From positions 124,001-188,000 of the forward strand of contig DATJLS010000033.1 of NCBI GenBank assembly GCA_035509315.1: a DNA stretch of 64,000 nucleotides, in the 5' to 3' direction. Under the pieces are notes generated by a model that saw nothing but the letters and a program-made list of their open reading frames with translations, was not told where the DNA came from and ran no database searches. The translations under genes were made by a program, and so were the position numbers. Origin of the DNA: JAKAWQ01 sp035509315. Its GTDB lineage: Bacteria > Pseudomonadota > Alphaproteobacteria > Acetobacterales > Acetobacteraceae. This document shows, one piece after another, positions 25,597 through 33,921 of this stretch (positions within the stretch are counted from its first letter, which is position 1; each line of letters begins with the position of its first letter).

Positions 25597-27333
25597 TCAG
25601 TGGATCTCAGGTTCCGGCGTGCGCGTCCTCGGATCCGCAGCACCTTCCAGGAAGCCATAATCGCAACCGTCATTCGCCTGGCGTACCTCGCGCGCATGGA
25701 GCAGCCCGAAACCCCGGGCATAGCGCGGCGGCGGCGGCGTCCATGCCGCGCGCCTTTGCGCAAGCGCGTCCTCGGGGATGTCGAGGATGAGGCGGCGCGC
25801 AGGCACATCGAGCGTGATCGGATCGCCATCCCGAACCAGGGCGAGCGGGCCGCCGACCGCGCTTTCCGGCGCGACATGCAGCACGCAGGTGCCATAGCTC
25901 GTTCCGGACATGCGCGCATCCGAGATGCGCAGCATGTCACGCACGCCCTGGCGCAGCAGCTTCTTGGGCAGCGGCAGCATGCCCCATTCCGGCATCCCGG
26001 GGCCCCCCACCGGCCCGGCATTCTGCAGCACCAGCACTGAATCCGCACTCACATCGAGGTCCGGATCGTCGATCCGCTTCGCCATATCGTTATAGTCGCG
26101 GAAGACGACTGCCGGCCCGGTGTGCCGAAGCAGGCGGGGATCGGCCGCGCTCGTCTTGATCACGGCGCCGTCGGGCGCGAGGTTGCCGCGCAGCACGGCG
26201 AGCCCCGCATCCGCCCGGAGCGGGTTGTTGCGCGGCATGATCACGTCGTCGTTGAAGACCTTCGCTCCGGCGATCGCTTCGCCGAGCGTGATGCCGGTGA
26301 CCGTGCGCTGGGAAAGATCGAGCAGATCGGCAAGCCGCGCCATCAGCCCGCGAAGCCCGCCTGCATAGTAGAAATCCTCCATCAGATATTTGCCCGATGG
26401 GCGGAGGTTCGCGAGCAGCGGCGTGGCGCGCGAAAGCGCGTCGAACCGGTCGAGGTCGAAGGGAATGCCGGCGCGGCGCGCCATTGCGATCAGATGGACG
26501 ACGGCATTGGTCGAGCCACCGAGCGCGAGTGACACCGTCACCGCATTGTCGAAGCTCGCGCTGGTAAGGATGCGAGAGGGGCGTTCGTCGTTCCAGGCCA
26601 GCTCGACGATGCGGCGCCCGACAGCAGTCGCCATGCGGGCGTGATTCGCATCCGGGGCGGGGATCGAGGAACTGCCCGAAAGCGAGAGACCGAGCGCCTC
26701 GGTGGCACTCATCATCGTGCTTGCCGTTCCCATCGTCATGCAGGTGCCCCAGGAGCGCGCGATCCCGGTCTCGACCCCTTTCCAATCCGCCTCGGTGATC
26801 GTGCCGGCCCGAAGCTCGTCCCAGTATTTCCAGGCATCCGAGCCGGAGCCCAGCGTATGCCCGGCCCAGTAGCCGCGCAGCATCGGGCCTGCGGGCAGGA
26901 AGATCGACGGCAGATCGACCGCGAGCGCGCCCATGATGAGCGCCGGCGTCGTCTTGTCGCACCCACCCATCAGCACGAGCGCATCGAAAGGCTGGCTGCG
27001 CGCGATCTCCTCGACCTCCATCGCGAGAAGATTGCGATAGAGCATCGAGGTCGGCTTCATGTACTGCTCGGAAACGGCAAGGGCCGGGATCTCGAGCGGC
27101 AGGCCGCCTGCCTCCCACACACCGCGCTTCACCTCCTCGACACGAATGCGGAAGTGCTGATGGCACTGGTTGAGGTCCGACCAGGTGTTGAGAATGCCGA
27201 TCACCGGCTTGCCGGCCCAGTCCGCCGCGTCGTACCCCATCTGCATCATCCGGCTGCGATGGCCGAAGCTGCGCAGGTCCGTGGCCCCGAACCAGCGGTG
27301 GCTCCGCAGATCCTCGGGCTTGCGTCGCGGCAT
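25597..27333 (-). CDS. IlvD/Edd-family dehydratase, sugar-acid type
   Basis: Iron-sulfur dehydratase of 578 residues. Family hallmarks: GILNTWSDLNQCHQHF, LMGGCDKTTPALIMGA, GTCMTMGTASTMMSATEALG, ALGGSTNAVVHL, LRGNLAPDGAVIK and SDARMSGTSYGTCVLH. The cysteines in NQCH, GGCDK and GTCM are the expected cluster ligands. The sequence is nearer to L-arabinonate or xylonate dehydratases than to IlvD of valine/isoleucine synthesis, judging from GGCDKTTP and the C-terminal part; the substrate is inferred. ATG 27333 gives MPRRKPEDLRSHRWFG. Confidence 0.85.
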   Translation of the reverse strand: MPRRKPEDLRSHRWFGATDLRSFGHRSRMMQMGYDAADWAGKPVIGILNTWSDLNQCHQHFRIRVEEVKRGVWEAGGLPLEIPALAVSEQYMKPTSMLYRNLLAMEVEEIARSQPFDALVLMGGCDKTTPALIMGALAVDLPSIFLPAGPMLRGYWAGHTLGSGSDAWKYWDELRAGTITEADWKGVETGIARSWGTCMTMGTASTMMSATEALGLSLSGSSSIPAPDANHARMATAVGRRIVELAWNDERPSRILTSASFDNAVTVSLALGGSTNAVVHLIAMARRAGIPFDLDRFDALSRATPLLANLRPSGKYLMEDFYYAGGLRGLMARLADLLDLSQRTVTGITLGEAIAGAKVFNDDVIMPRNNPLRADAGLAVLRGNLAPDGAVIKTSAADPRLLRHTGPAVVFRDYNDMAKRIDDPDLDVSADSVLVLQNAGPVGGPGMPEWGMLPLPKKLLRQGVRDMLRISDARMSGTSYGTCVLHVAPESAVGGPLALVRDGDPITLDVPARRLILDIPEDALAQRRAAWTPPPPRYARGFGLLHAREVRQANDGCDYGFLEGAADPRTRTPEPEIH

Positions 27334-27410
27334 GTTTCCCTCTTTCTCCAGAGATCCAGAGACTGCTCCGCCCATTTCCGCCGGGCAAGCCGCCGGCCAA
27401 CGCACGAAGT

Positions 27411-28238
27411 TCAGCGCAATTCGGCGCGGCCGTCCCCCTCGATCGCGGCGAGGTAGCGCGCCGCCGAAGCCTCGAGCGCCGCCCTCCCGCCGGTCACGAT
27501 CTCGCGGCTCGCAAAGGCGCCGTAAATCGCATCGAACGGAACTTCCTGGCAGGCGGCCAGGATACGCCGCACGGCGGACGCGGAGAGAGGCCAGTAATTG
27601 GGAAAGCTCCGCATGAAGGAGACATGCCGCCGGTCCGGCAGAACTTGCAGGATATCGCCCGAAAGCAGCGCGCCCTTGCCGCCCGCGCCTTCCTCCCAAT
27701 AGAGCACGGTTCCACCGGCGAAATGGCCACCGCAGCAGATCAGCCTCAGCCCGGAGGCGAGGGAAAGCGACGGGCCGTCCCAGAAGCGGATCGCCGGATC
27801 GGGCCGCATCACCCATGACCGGTCCGCGGCATGGAGATGGATGGGACATTGGAAGGAAATCGCCCAATCGACCATTGCGGAATAGTAATGGGGATGGGAG
27901 ATGGCAATCCCGGAAAGCCCGCCGAGCGCACGCACCAGCGCCTCGGTCGCCGGATCGAGTAGAGAAATACAATCCCAGAGGAAATTTCCTTCGGGTCGGC
28001 AAAGAAGAATGGCGCGCTGGCCGATGGCGAAGGAGGGCATGGTTGTGATTGCGAAAAGTCTCGGCGCGAGCAGGCGGAACGCATTGGCATGGCCGCGCGC
28101 GAGGGACTCCGGACTCGTCCAGCTCTGCCCGGCGGGATTCACATATTGCCGCGGATCCTCGCAGATCGGGCAGAGAGAGGGCGTTGTGTCGGAAGGCGGA
28201 TATTGCGTGCCGCAGGCGGTGCAGAGGAAAGCGGGCAC
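27411..28238 (-). CDS. Metallo-beta-lactamase-fold protein with N-terminal zinc ribbon
   Basis: 275 residues. The N-terminus has two Cys pairs (CTACG and CPIC about 17 residues later) that form a rubredoxin-like zinc ribbon. The rest resembles a metallo-beta-lactamase fold: ISHPHYYSAMVDWA, CCGGHFAGGTVLYW and LLSGDILQVLPDRRH. The HxHxDH signature is reduced to HPHYYS, so a standard dinuclear zinc site may be missing. GTG 28238 has a good ribosome site (GGGGGTGAG); ATG 28259 is an alternative. It follows the HIBCH-type gene by 4 bp. Confidence 0.75.
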   Translation of the reverse strand: MPAFLCTACGTQYPPSDTTPSLCPICEDPRQYVNPAGQSWTSPESLARGHANAFRLLAPRLFAITTMPSFAIGQRAILLCRPEGNFLWDCISLLDPATEALVRALGGLSGIAISHPHYYSAMVDWAISFQCPIHLHAADRSWVMRPDPAIRFWDGPSLSLASGLRLICCGGHFAGGTVLYWEEGAGGKGALLSGDILQVLPDRRHVSFMRSFPNYWPLSASAVRRILAACQEVPFDAIYGAFASREIVTGGRAALEASAARYLAAIEGDGRAELR

Positions 28239-28242
28239 CGTC

Positions 28243-29280
28243 TCACCCCCTGTGATCATCGGCGAACATTGCCGCGATCGCGGAGGGATCGACCTCCTCG
28301 ATCGTCGCCGGAGTCCAGCGCGGCTTGTGATCTCTGTCCACCAGCATCGCGCGCACCCCCTCGGCGAAATCCGGATGCTGCGTCACGCGCTGCACGAGCC
28401 TGAGCTCTTCGGCAAGCGCGGCCGGAAGGCTGCGTTCGGCGCCGCGGCGGAGGATCTCGAAGCTCCAGCAGATCGAGGACGGGGAGAAGCCGCGCAGCGC
28501 CGCGAGCGTGTCGCGGCCGAAATCCGTGGGTTCCGCCGCCAGGCGCGCGAGGATCTCCTTGACCGAAGGAGCGCCGAAGCAGCGGTCGATCGCGGCACGC
28601 TGGGCAGCGAAGGAAAAAGGCGGCAGAGGGGCTGCGAAAGTTGCGAGCACGCCCGGACCGTCCTCCGCCAGTGAAGCGGAGAGTTCGGCAAGGCGCGCGC
28701 GAGGCACGTAATGCGTGGCCAGCCCCGCATGCGCGGCGTCCGCCCCGGCGAGGCGGGTGCCGGTGAGTGCGAGCCAGATGCCGAGCGTACCCGGCAGGCG
28801 GGGCAGAACATGGCTTGCGCCGATATCGGGGAAGAGGGCGATGGCGGTCTCCGGCATCGCGAACAGGGCATGCTCGCTCGCGACGCGCGCCGCCCCATGG
28901 ACCGAGATGCCGATGCCCCCGCCCATGCAGATGCCATCGACCAGGGCAATATAGGGCTTGGGATATTCGGCGATCGCGCGATTGAGCGCGTATTCCTCGG
29001 AGAAGAAGGTGAAGACGGCTCCGCGATTTCCCGAGCGCACGAATTCCCGCACCGCCCGTACATCACCCCCGGCGCAGAAGGCACGCGGGTCCGCCGATTC
29101 CACGACCACGGCGTGCACCCTCGGCTCGTCCCGCCAGAGATCGAGGGCAGTGTGTAGGGCCCGGACCATGCCGACATCGAGCGCATTAAGGACGGCCGGA
29201 CGGCTGAGCTGGATCCTGCCGACCCGCCCGTCCCGGCTCGCCGTCACGCTCTTTTCCAGGCCGGATGACTCTTTGTTCAC
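28243..29280 (-). CDS. Enoyl-CoA hydratase/isomerase family, 3-hydroxyisobutyryl-CoA hydrolase-like
   Basis: 345 residues with a crotonase fold: LNALDVGMVRALHTAL, RAFCAGGDVRAVREF (oxyanion loop), GICMGGGIGISVHG, FAMPETAIALFPDIGASH and the C-terminal HIBCH-type domain with PTDFGRDTLAAL and DHKPRW. HIBCH removes CoA from 3-hydroxyisobutyryl-CoA in valine breakdown. It heads the minus-strand group with the MBL-fold, dehydratase and SIMPL genes. Other valine catabolic genes are absent, so the role here is open. Confidence 0.85.
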   Translation of the reverse strand: MNKESSGLEKSVTASRDGRVGRIQLSRPAVLNALDVGMVRALHTALDLWRDEPRVHAVVVESADPRAFCAGGDVRAVREFVRSGNRGAVFTFFSEEYALNRAIAEYPKPYIALVDGICMGGGIGISVHGAARVASEHALFAMPETAIALFPDIGASHVLPRLPGTLGIWLALTGTRLAGADAAHAGLATHYVPRARLAELSASLAEDGPGVLATFAAPLPPFSFAAQRAAIDRCFGAPSVKEILARLAAEPTDFGRDTLAALRGFSPSSICWSFEILRRGAERSLPAALAEELRLVQRVTQHPDFAEGVRAMLVDRDHKPRWTPATIEEVDPSAIAAMFADDHRG

Positions 29281-29389
29281 CGCGTGCCGTTCCCCTGCTG
29301 TTGCCGTGGATAGGTAAGCGTGGGAGAGGATTGGTCCATGAGGCCCGTCTTCGCTACCCCCGGCCCTTCCGGCCTCCCTTATTCCCTAT

Positions 29390-29424
29390 CGCCCGGCACA
29401 CCGGGCGGCCGCACGGCGCCGTGC
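29390..29424. repeat. Two adjacent GC-rich palindromes
   Basis: A 7-bp stem with a CACA loop (29390-29407) followed by a 14-bp self-complementary sequence (29411-29424). No T-run follows on either strand, so a simple intrinsic terminator is unlikely. Confidence 0.6.
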
Positions 29425-29484
29425 GCGGCAGACCCCTGAGCAGCCATCCCGGAAGCGGATTGCCGTGAAACCTGGCCAAAGCTC

Positions 29485-29588
29485 GAGAGGGGGATGGAAT
29501 CGCTCCCGCTCCCCCATCCCGCTGTCGATCGTTGTTTTCGCACGTGATTCAGACCTCCGGTGTTCCCACCTTCGGTCGTCACGCTCTG
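29485..29588. repeat. Interspersed palindromic element, copy B (104 bp)
   Basis: Aligns end to end with copies A and C: GAGAGGGGGATGG at the left, CCCCCATCCCGCT, then TGATTCAGACCTCCGGTG, CCACCTTCGGTCGTCACGCTCTG. Both terminal triplets differ (GAG and CTG for TAG and CTA), and unlike the other copies it lies between divergent genes, just upstream of mlaE. It is the most diverged copy. Confidence 0.75.
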
Positions 29589-29604
29589 GCATCTGGGGTC
29601 GGAG

Positions 29605-30732
29605 GTGAAGCTGCGATCCGGCCGTCACAAGGTGGAGACGGCGACGTTTGAGCGCGTCGAGCGTGCGGCGGGCACCGCCCTCGTCTTTTCCGGCCGCCTG
29701 GACGCGGACGGCGTCGCGCAGCTTTGGACGCCGACGCTGAAAGCGGCTTCCCGGGCGAAGGGGAAATCCCTGCTCTACGACCTTTCCGCCGTCTCGTTCT
29801 GCGACACGGCCGGCGCCACTCTGCTGGTCGCCGCCGAGAATGCGCATGGCGAGCCCGCCCGGCTCGCCGGAGAGGCCGAGAATCTGCATACATTGCTCGA
29901 TCGCGTGCGCCGGGCCCTGCCCCCGTCCCGGCCAACGCCGAGACGGGCTTGGCGGCCGATATTTCATCCAATCAAGAGCGGGCTCAGCGCGGCCGCCAAC
30001 GGCGTCGCCTTCCTTGGTGAGACGGTGCTTGCCGTGATCCTGGCCCCGCGGCGGCTCAGGATGCTGCGCCCGGGCGATCTTTTCGCGGCGGCGGACCAGG
30101 CCGGCGTTCGCGCGATGCCGCTGATCTTCCTGCTCGGTTTCCTGATCGGGCTGATCCTCGCCTTCCAGTCGGCGGTGCCGATGCAGGCTTTCGGGGCGGT
30201 GATCTATGTCGCCAATCTCGTCTCGATCGGCCTTTTGCGCGAGCTTGGGCCGCTTCTCGCCGCCGTCATCCTCTCCGGCCGGACCGCTTCTGCCTTTGCC
30301 GCCGAAATCGGCACGATGAAGGTCAATGAGGAAATCGACGCGCTTTCGACCATGGGCCTCGATCCGGTGACCATGCTGGTGCTGCCGCGGCTGATCGCCG
30401 CTGTGCTGGTAATGCCGATGCTGACGATCGGGCTCGAGATCGCCGGACTGGCCGGAATGACGGTGGTGCTTGAGATCTTCGGCTTTCCGCTGGTGGCGAT
30501 CCTGCGCCAGGTGCAGAGTGCCGCGACCCTGACCGACTTCTGGGGCGGACTTTTCAAAGCGATCTGCTTCGCCGCCGTGGTCGCGGCGATCGGCTGCAAT
30601 CGTGGTCTGACCACCGGCCAGGGACCGCGGGCGGTGGGCGTCTCCACCACGGCCGCAGTGGTCGGCGGTATTGTTGCGACCATCGCGCTCGACGGCATTT
30701 TCGCCCTCGTTTTCTACCGGCTCAACCTGTGA
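29605..30732 (+). CDS. mlaE: MlaE-family lipid ABC transporter permease fused to a STAS domain
   Basis: Inner-membrane permease of the Mla/MCE lipid transport system. The first about 95 residues are a STAS domain (LDADGVAQLW, LLYDLSAVSFCDTAGATLLV), the role played by separate MlaB in E. coli, followed by the MlaE membrane domain with LAFQSAVPMQAFGA, IGLLRELGPLLAAVILSGR and GTMKVNEEIDALSTMGLDP. The start is uncertain: GTG 29605 gives 375 residues, GTG 29632 is an alternative. An earlier in-frame GTG (29560) lies inside repeat copy B and was not used. The stop overlaps mlaF. Confidence 0.9.
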   Translation: MKLRSGRHKVETATFERVERAAGTALVFSGRLDADGVAQLWTPTLKAASRAKGKSLLYDLSAVSFCDTAGATLLVAAENAHGEPARLAGEAENLHTLLDRVRRALPPSRPTPRRAWRPIFHPIKSGLSAAANGVAFLGETVLAVILAPRRLRMLRPGDLFAAADQAGVRAMPLIFLLGFLIGLILAFQSAVPMQAFGAVIYVANLVSIGLLRELGPLLAAVILSGRTASAFAAEIGTMKVNEEIDALSTMGLDPVTMLVLPRLIAAVLVMPMLTIGLEIAGLAGMTVVLEIFGFPLVAILRQVQSAATLTDFWGGLFKAICFAAVVAAIGCNRGLTTGQGPRAVGVSTTAAVVGGIVATIALDGIFALVFYRLNL

Positions 30733-31475
30733 GCATGGAGAGAGAGACGGTCATCCGAGCCGAAGCTGTCGCGCAGCGCTTCGGCACCCGCACGATCTTC
30801 CGCGACGTCTCCTTCACCGTCGCGGAGAAGGAGGTGTTCGTGATTCTCGGCGGTTCCGGCTGCGGCAAATCGACCCTAATGAAGCAATTGATCGGGCTGC
30901 ACGAGCCGAGCGCAGGCAGGATCGAGGTGCTGGGCCACGACATGGCGCGCGAGCGCAGCCTGGTGCTGCCGCGGATCGGCGTGATGTTCCAGTCGGGTGC
31001 TCTTTTTGGTTCGATGACCCTGCTCGAGAACATCATGCTGCCGATCGAGATCTATACGGATCTGCCGCCGCCGGCGCGCATGGTGGTGGCGCGGACCAAG
31101 CTCGGCCTCGTCGGGCTTGCCGACGCGGCGGGCATGCTGCCGGCGGAGATCTCCGGCGGCATGGCGAAGCGGGCCGCCATCGCCCGCGCGCTCGCGCTCG
31201 ATCCGCCGCTTCTCTTCCTCGACGAGCCGGCCGCCGGCCTCGACCCGATCACTTCGGCCGGCCTCGACAAGCTGATTCTCGAGCTGCGCGACGCACTCGG
31301 CCTTACCTTCATCGTTGTGACTCACGAGCTTTCCTCGATCATGGCGATCGCCGACCGCTGCATCATGCTCGACCGTGACGCGCAGGGGCTGATCGCTGAA
31401 GGCCCGCCCGCGAAGCTTCGGGCGGAAAGCACGAATCCGGTGGTGCATGCCTTCTTCCATCGCGAGGTACTGTGA
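30729..31475 (+). CDS. mlaF: MlaF-family ABC transporter ATPase
   Basis: ATPase that drives lipid transport with MlaE. The 248-residue protein has Walker A (GGSGCGKST), the Q-loop FQSGALFGSMTLLENI typical of this subfamily, signature ISGGMAKRAAIARALA, Walker B LLFLDEPAAGLDP and the switch THELSS. Start GTG 30729 overlaps the mlaE stop (GTGA); ATG 30735 is possible. The stop overlaps mlaD in the same way. Confidence 0.95.
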   Translation: MSMERETVIRAEAVAQRFGTRTIFRDVSFTVAEKEVFVILGGSGCGKSTLMKQLIGLHEPSAGRIEVLGHDMARERSLVLPRIGVMFQSGALFGSMTLLENIMLPIEIYTDLPPPARMVVARTKLGLVGLADAAGMLPAEISGGMAKRAAIARALALDPPLLFLDEPAAGLDPITSAGLDKLILELRDALGLTFIVVTHELSSIMAIADRCIMLDRDAQGLIAEGPPAKLRAESTNPVVHAFFHREVL

Positions 31476-32503
31476 TGGGCGGACGCGGGATCTTTCTGCG
31501 GGTAGGCCTGCTCGTCCTGCTCGGCGGGGGCGCGATCGTCGGACTCGTCCTCTTCCTCAGCGGCAACACTTTCAGCAACGGCGTCGAGCTCGAGACCTAT
31601 TTCCGCGAGTCGGTGCAGGGTCTCGATGTCGGCGCGCCGGTCAATTACCTCGGCGTCACGCTCGGTCGCGTCAACGAGATCGGGCTCGTCACCGCGGAAT
31701 ACGGACAAGGCATGCCGCTCGAGCTCCGCCGCAGCACCTACCGTCTCGTCTTTGTCCGCTTCGTCGTCAATCCGCGGAAAATCGGCCGGGTACTCACCCC
31801 TGACGACATCAAGAGGGCCGTCACGGCCGGCCTGCGTGCCCGCATCGCCTCGCAGGGCATCACCGGCATCAGCTATCTTGCCCTCGATTTCGTCGATCCG
31901 GAGCAGTACCCCGCCCAGCAGGTGCCCTGGAACCCGGCCCACCCCTATATTCCCTCGGTGCCGAGCACCTTCGCCCAGGTGCAGAGCGCGGCCGAGGCGC
32001 TTGCAAACCAGCTGCAGCAGATCAATTTCAAGACGATCGCGGCCGCGTTGCTCAACCTGACCCAGACTCTCGAGAAGCAATTGACGAATGGCGATGCTCA
32101 CCAGACGCTCGCAGCCGCGACCGCCCTGCTCCGCAGTCTGCAGAATGCCATCGACAAGACCGATCTCCCCGCGCTCAGCGCCAGCCTGCGGAAGACCAGC
32201 GACGCGGCCGACAATATCGTGGCGAGCGGGCAGACCCGCGCGCTGCTGACAAATGCGGACCGTGCCGCAAGCGAACTCGCCGTCGCCGCCCACGCATTGC
32301 CGCCGCTCATCGCGGAGCTCTCAACGACCGCCGACCGCACCAGTACGGTCACCGCAGAACTCGAGCGGAGCATGACCGGCATCCTCGCCAATTTGCAAGC
32401 CGCAGCCAGCAATCTTCGCGACACCACGGACGAGCTTCGCAGCTACCCGGCCGGCACGATCTTCGGCGGACCGCCGCCACGCTCGCGAGCGGACGGACGA
32501 TGA
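31472..32503 (+). CDS. mlaD: MCE-domain lipid-binding protein (MlaD-like)
   Basis: 343 residues with one N-terminal membrane helix (about 10-28), an MCE domain (about 40-130: YFRESVQGLDVGAPVNYLGVTLGRV, then ITGISYLALDF) and a long helical C-terminal region (about 180-325) likely to form a coiled coil or tunnel. Such C-terminal helices are longer than in E. coli MlaD and resemble the MCE proteins of Ttg2/PqiB-type systems. It should form a ring that passes lipids between the permease and a carrier. It overlaps both neighbours by 4 bp. Confidence 0.9.
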   Translation: MMGGRGIFLRVGLLVLLGGGAIVGLVLFLSGNTFSNGVELETYFRESVQGLDVGAPVNYLGVTLGRVNEIGLVTAEYGQGMPLELRRSTYRLVFVRFVVNPRKIGRVLTPDDIKRAVTAGLRARIASQGITGISYLALDFVDPEQYPAQQVPWNPAHPYIPSVPSTFAQVQSAAEALANQLQQINFKTIAAALLNLTQTLEKQLTNGDAHQTLAAATALLRSLQNAIDKTDLPALSASLRKTSDAADNIVASGQTRALLTNADRAASELAVAAHALPPLIAELSTTADRTSTVTAELERSMTGILANLQAAASNLRDTTDELRSYPAGTIFGGPPPRSRADGR

Positions 32504-33123
32504 GGCGCCGCCTCTGCCTGCTCGGCCTGCCGCTCGCGCTCGCCGGCTGCGCCACGGTCCTCGAGCGGCCATACGTGGCGCGGCAGGACTGGGCGCTCAC
32601 GGTCCCCGCCGAACCGGAGGCCGACAGTCCCGGCTCAGCGCGGCGAGGACGCAAGGTGCTGCTCGTTCGCAGCACGCTGGCCGCCCCCGGCCTCGGCGAT
32701 CGGGGACTGCAAACGCTCGGCCCCGGCGGCACGATGACGACCAGCTTCTATAACCGCTGGGCAGTGTCGCCGGCGGATGGCGTGGGGGCGTCGCTCACCC
32801 AGTTCCTTGCCCAATCTGGGATGTTCGCCGCGGTGCTCGCGCCCGGCAGCCTCGCCGACGCCGACCTCACGCTCGAGCCCGAGCTGCTGGCGCTCTGGTC
32901 CGAGCCGGCCGCCGGCCGCGCCGTCGCATCGCTCTCGATCGTGCTGCTCGCGACCCGCTCGCTCACACCGCGCGTCCTGGTGCAAGCGACCGAGACCGCC
33001 TCCTCGCCGCTCGCGGGCCAAGGCCCGGAGCAAGACGATCCGGAGGCGGCGGTCAATGCCCAGCTGGCGGCGCTGGCGGCCGTCTTTCGCAAGATCGAAG
33101 CCGCTCTTGCCCCTTTTGCATGA
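32500..33123 (+). CDS. ABC-transport auxiliary lipoprotein (PqiC-like)
   Basis: 207 residues with a lipoprotein signal peptide and lipobox (ALAGC about residues 13-17). The body fits the PqiC/ABC auxiliary lipoprotein family: KVLLVRSTLAAPGLGDRGLQ, FYNRWAVSPADGVGASLTQFLAQSG and ADLTLEPELLAL. It is the last gene of the mla operon and probably the outer-membrane partner of the MCE ring. This operon has no mlaC. Confidence 0.85.
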   Translation: MRRRLCLLGLPLALAGCATVLERPYVARQDWALTVPAEPEADSPGSARRGRKVLLVRSTLAAPGLGDRGLQTLGPGGTMTTSFYNRWAVSPADGVGASLTQFLAQSGMFAAVLAPGSLADADLTLEPELLALWSEPAAGRAVASLSIVLLATRSLTPRVLVQATETASSPLAGQGPEQDDPEAAVNAQLAALAAVFRKIEAALAPFA

Positions 33124-33175
33124 GGCTGGGTGGGTTCCGGTGTTCATCGACAGGTCTTCAGCAGCATGTGCCGCA

Positions 33176-33898
33176 TCAGTACATGTGCTGCCCGCCATTG
33201 ATCGACAAAGTCGAGCCGGTGATGAAATCTGCTTCGTCGGCGGTGAGGAACACGACGCCGCGCGCGATATCCTCGGCATGCCCGAGTCTGCCGACCGGAA
33301 TGCGGGCGATGATTTTCTGCAGCACGTCCTCCGGCACCGCCCGCACCATGTCGGTATCGACATAACCTGGCGCGATGGCGTTCACCGTGATCCCGTAGCG
33401 GGCGCCTTCCTGCGCCAGGGCCTTGGTGAAGCCGTGGATGCCGGATTTGGCGGCGGCGTAGTTCACCTGTCCGTACTGGCCGGCCTGGCCGTTGATGCTG
33501 CCGATATTGACGATGCGTCCGAACTTCCTCTCCCGCATCCGCTCGAAGGTAAGCTTGCAGAGATTGAAGCAGGAGCCGAGGTTGGTATCGATCACCGCGT
33601 CCCACATCTCGCGGCTCATCCGCATCAGCGTCGAATCCCGGGTGATCCCGGCATTGTTCACGACGATCTCGATCGGCCCCACCGCGTGCGTGATCCGCGC
33701 CAGGGCCTTCTCGCACGCCGCATAATCGGCCGCGTCGAAGCGTTCAACGGCGATGCCGGTCTCGGCGGCAAAGATCTCCGCAGCCTTGTCGTTGGCGGCA
33801 TAATTGGCCACCACCGTGCGCCCCGCCGCCTTGAGCGCCTGGCTGATCGCCGCCCCGATGCCACGCGTTCCGCCGCTGACCAGTGCAACCCGTGTCAT
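33176..33898 (-). CDS. phaB: Acetoacetyl-CoA reductase (PhaB-type SDR)
   Basis: NADPH-dependent reduction of acetoacetyl-CoA to (R)-3-hydroxybutyryl-CoA for polyhydroxybutyrate. The 240-residue SDR has VALVSGGTRGIGAAISQAL, NNAGITRDSTLMRM, the catalytic set GSINGQAGQYGQVNYAAAKSG and TVNAIAPGYVDTDMV. The fit to PhaB (GITRD, NGQ.GQ.GQ) is closer than to FabG. It is 24 bp downstream of maeB on the same strand. phaA and phaC are not in the window. Confidence 0.9.
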   Translation of the reverse strand: MTRVALVSGGTRGIGAAISQALKAAGRTVVANYAANDKAAEIFAAETGIAVERFDAADYAACEKALARITHAVGPIEIVVNNAGITRDSTLMRMSREMWDAVIDTNLGSCFNLCKLTFERMRERKFGRIVNIGSINGQAGQYGQVNYAAAKSGIHGFTKALAQEGARYGITVNAIAPGYVDTDMVRAVPEDVLQKIIARIPVGRLGHAEDIARGVVFLTADEADFITGSTLSINGGQHMY

Positions 33899-33921
33899 GA
33901 CACTCCTCCCCTCCTCATTGT

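Larger units (their letters stand above)
29281..29604. other. 324-bp intergenic region rich in hairpins
   Basis: Between the divergent HIBCH-like and mlaE genes. It holds the stem-loop CGCCCGG-CACA-CCGGGCG (29390-29407), the self-complementary GCACGGCGCCGTGC (29411-29424), and repeat copy B. Promoters for both flanking genes should lie here but no clear -35/-10 pair stands out. Confidence 0.6.

Noticed and set aside
25597..28002. Long start for the IlvD/Edd dehydratase (801 codons)
   Set aside because: The extra N-terminal part overlaps the MBL-fold gene in another frame and has no dehydratase similarity; MPRRKPEDLRSHRW at 27333 is the family start.
29560..29604. Start of mlaE at GTG 29560
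   Set aside because: This codon lies within interspersed repeat copy B, so it is not likely to be a real start.
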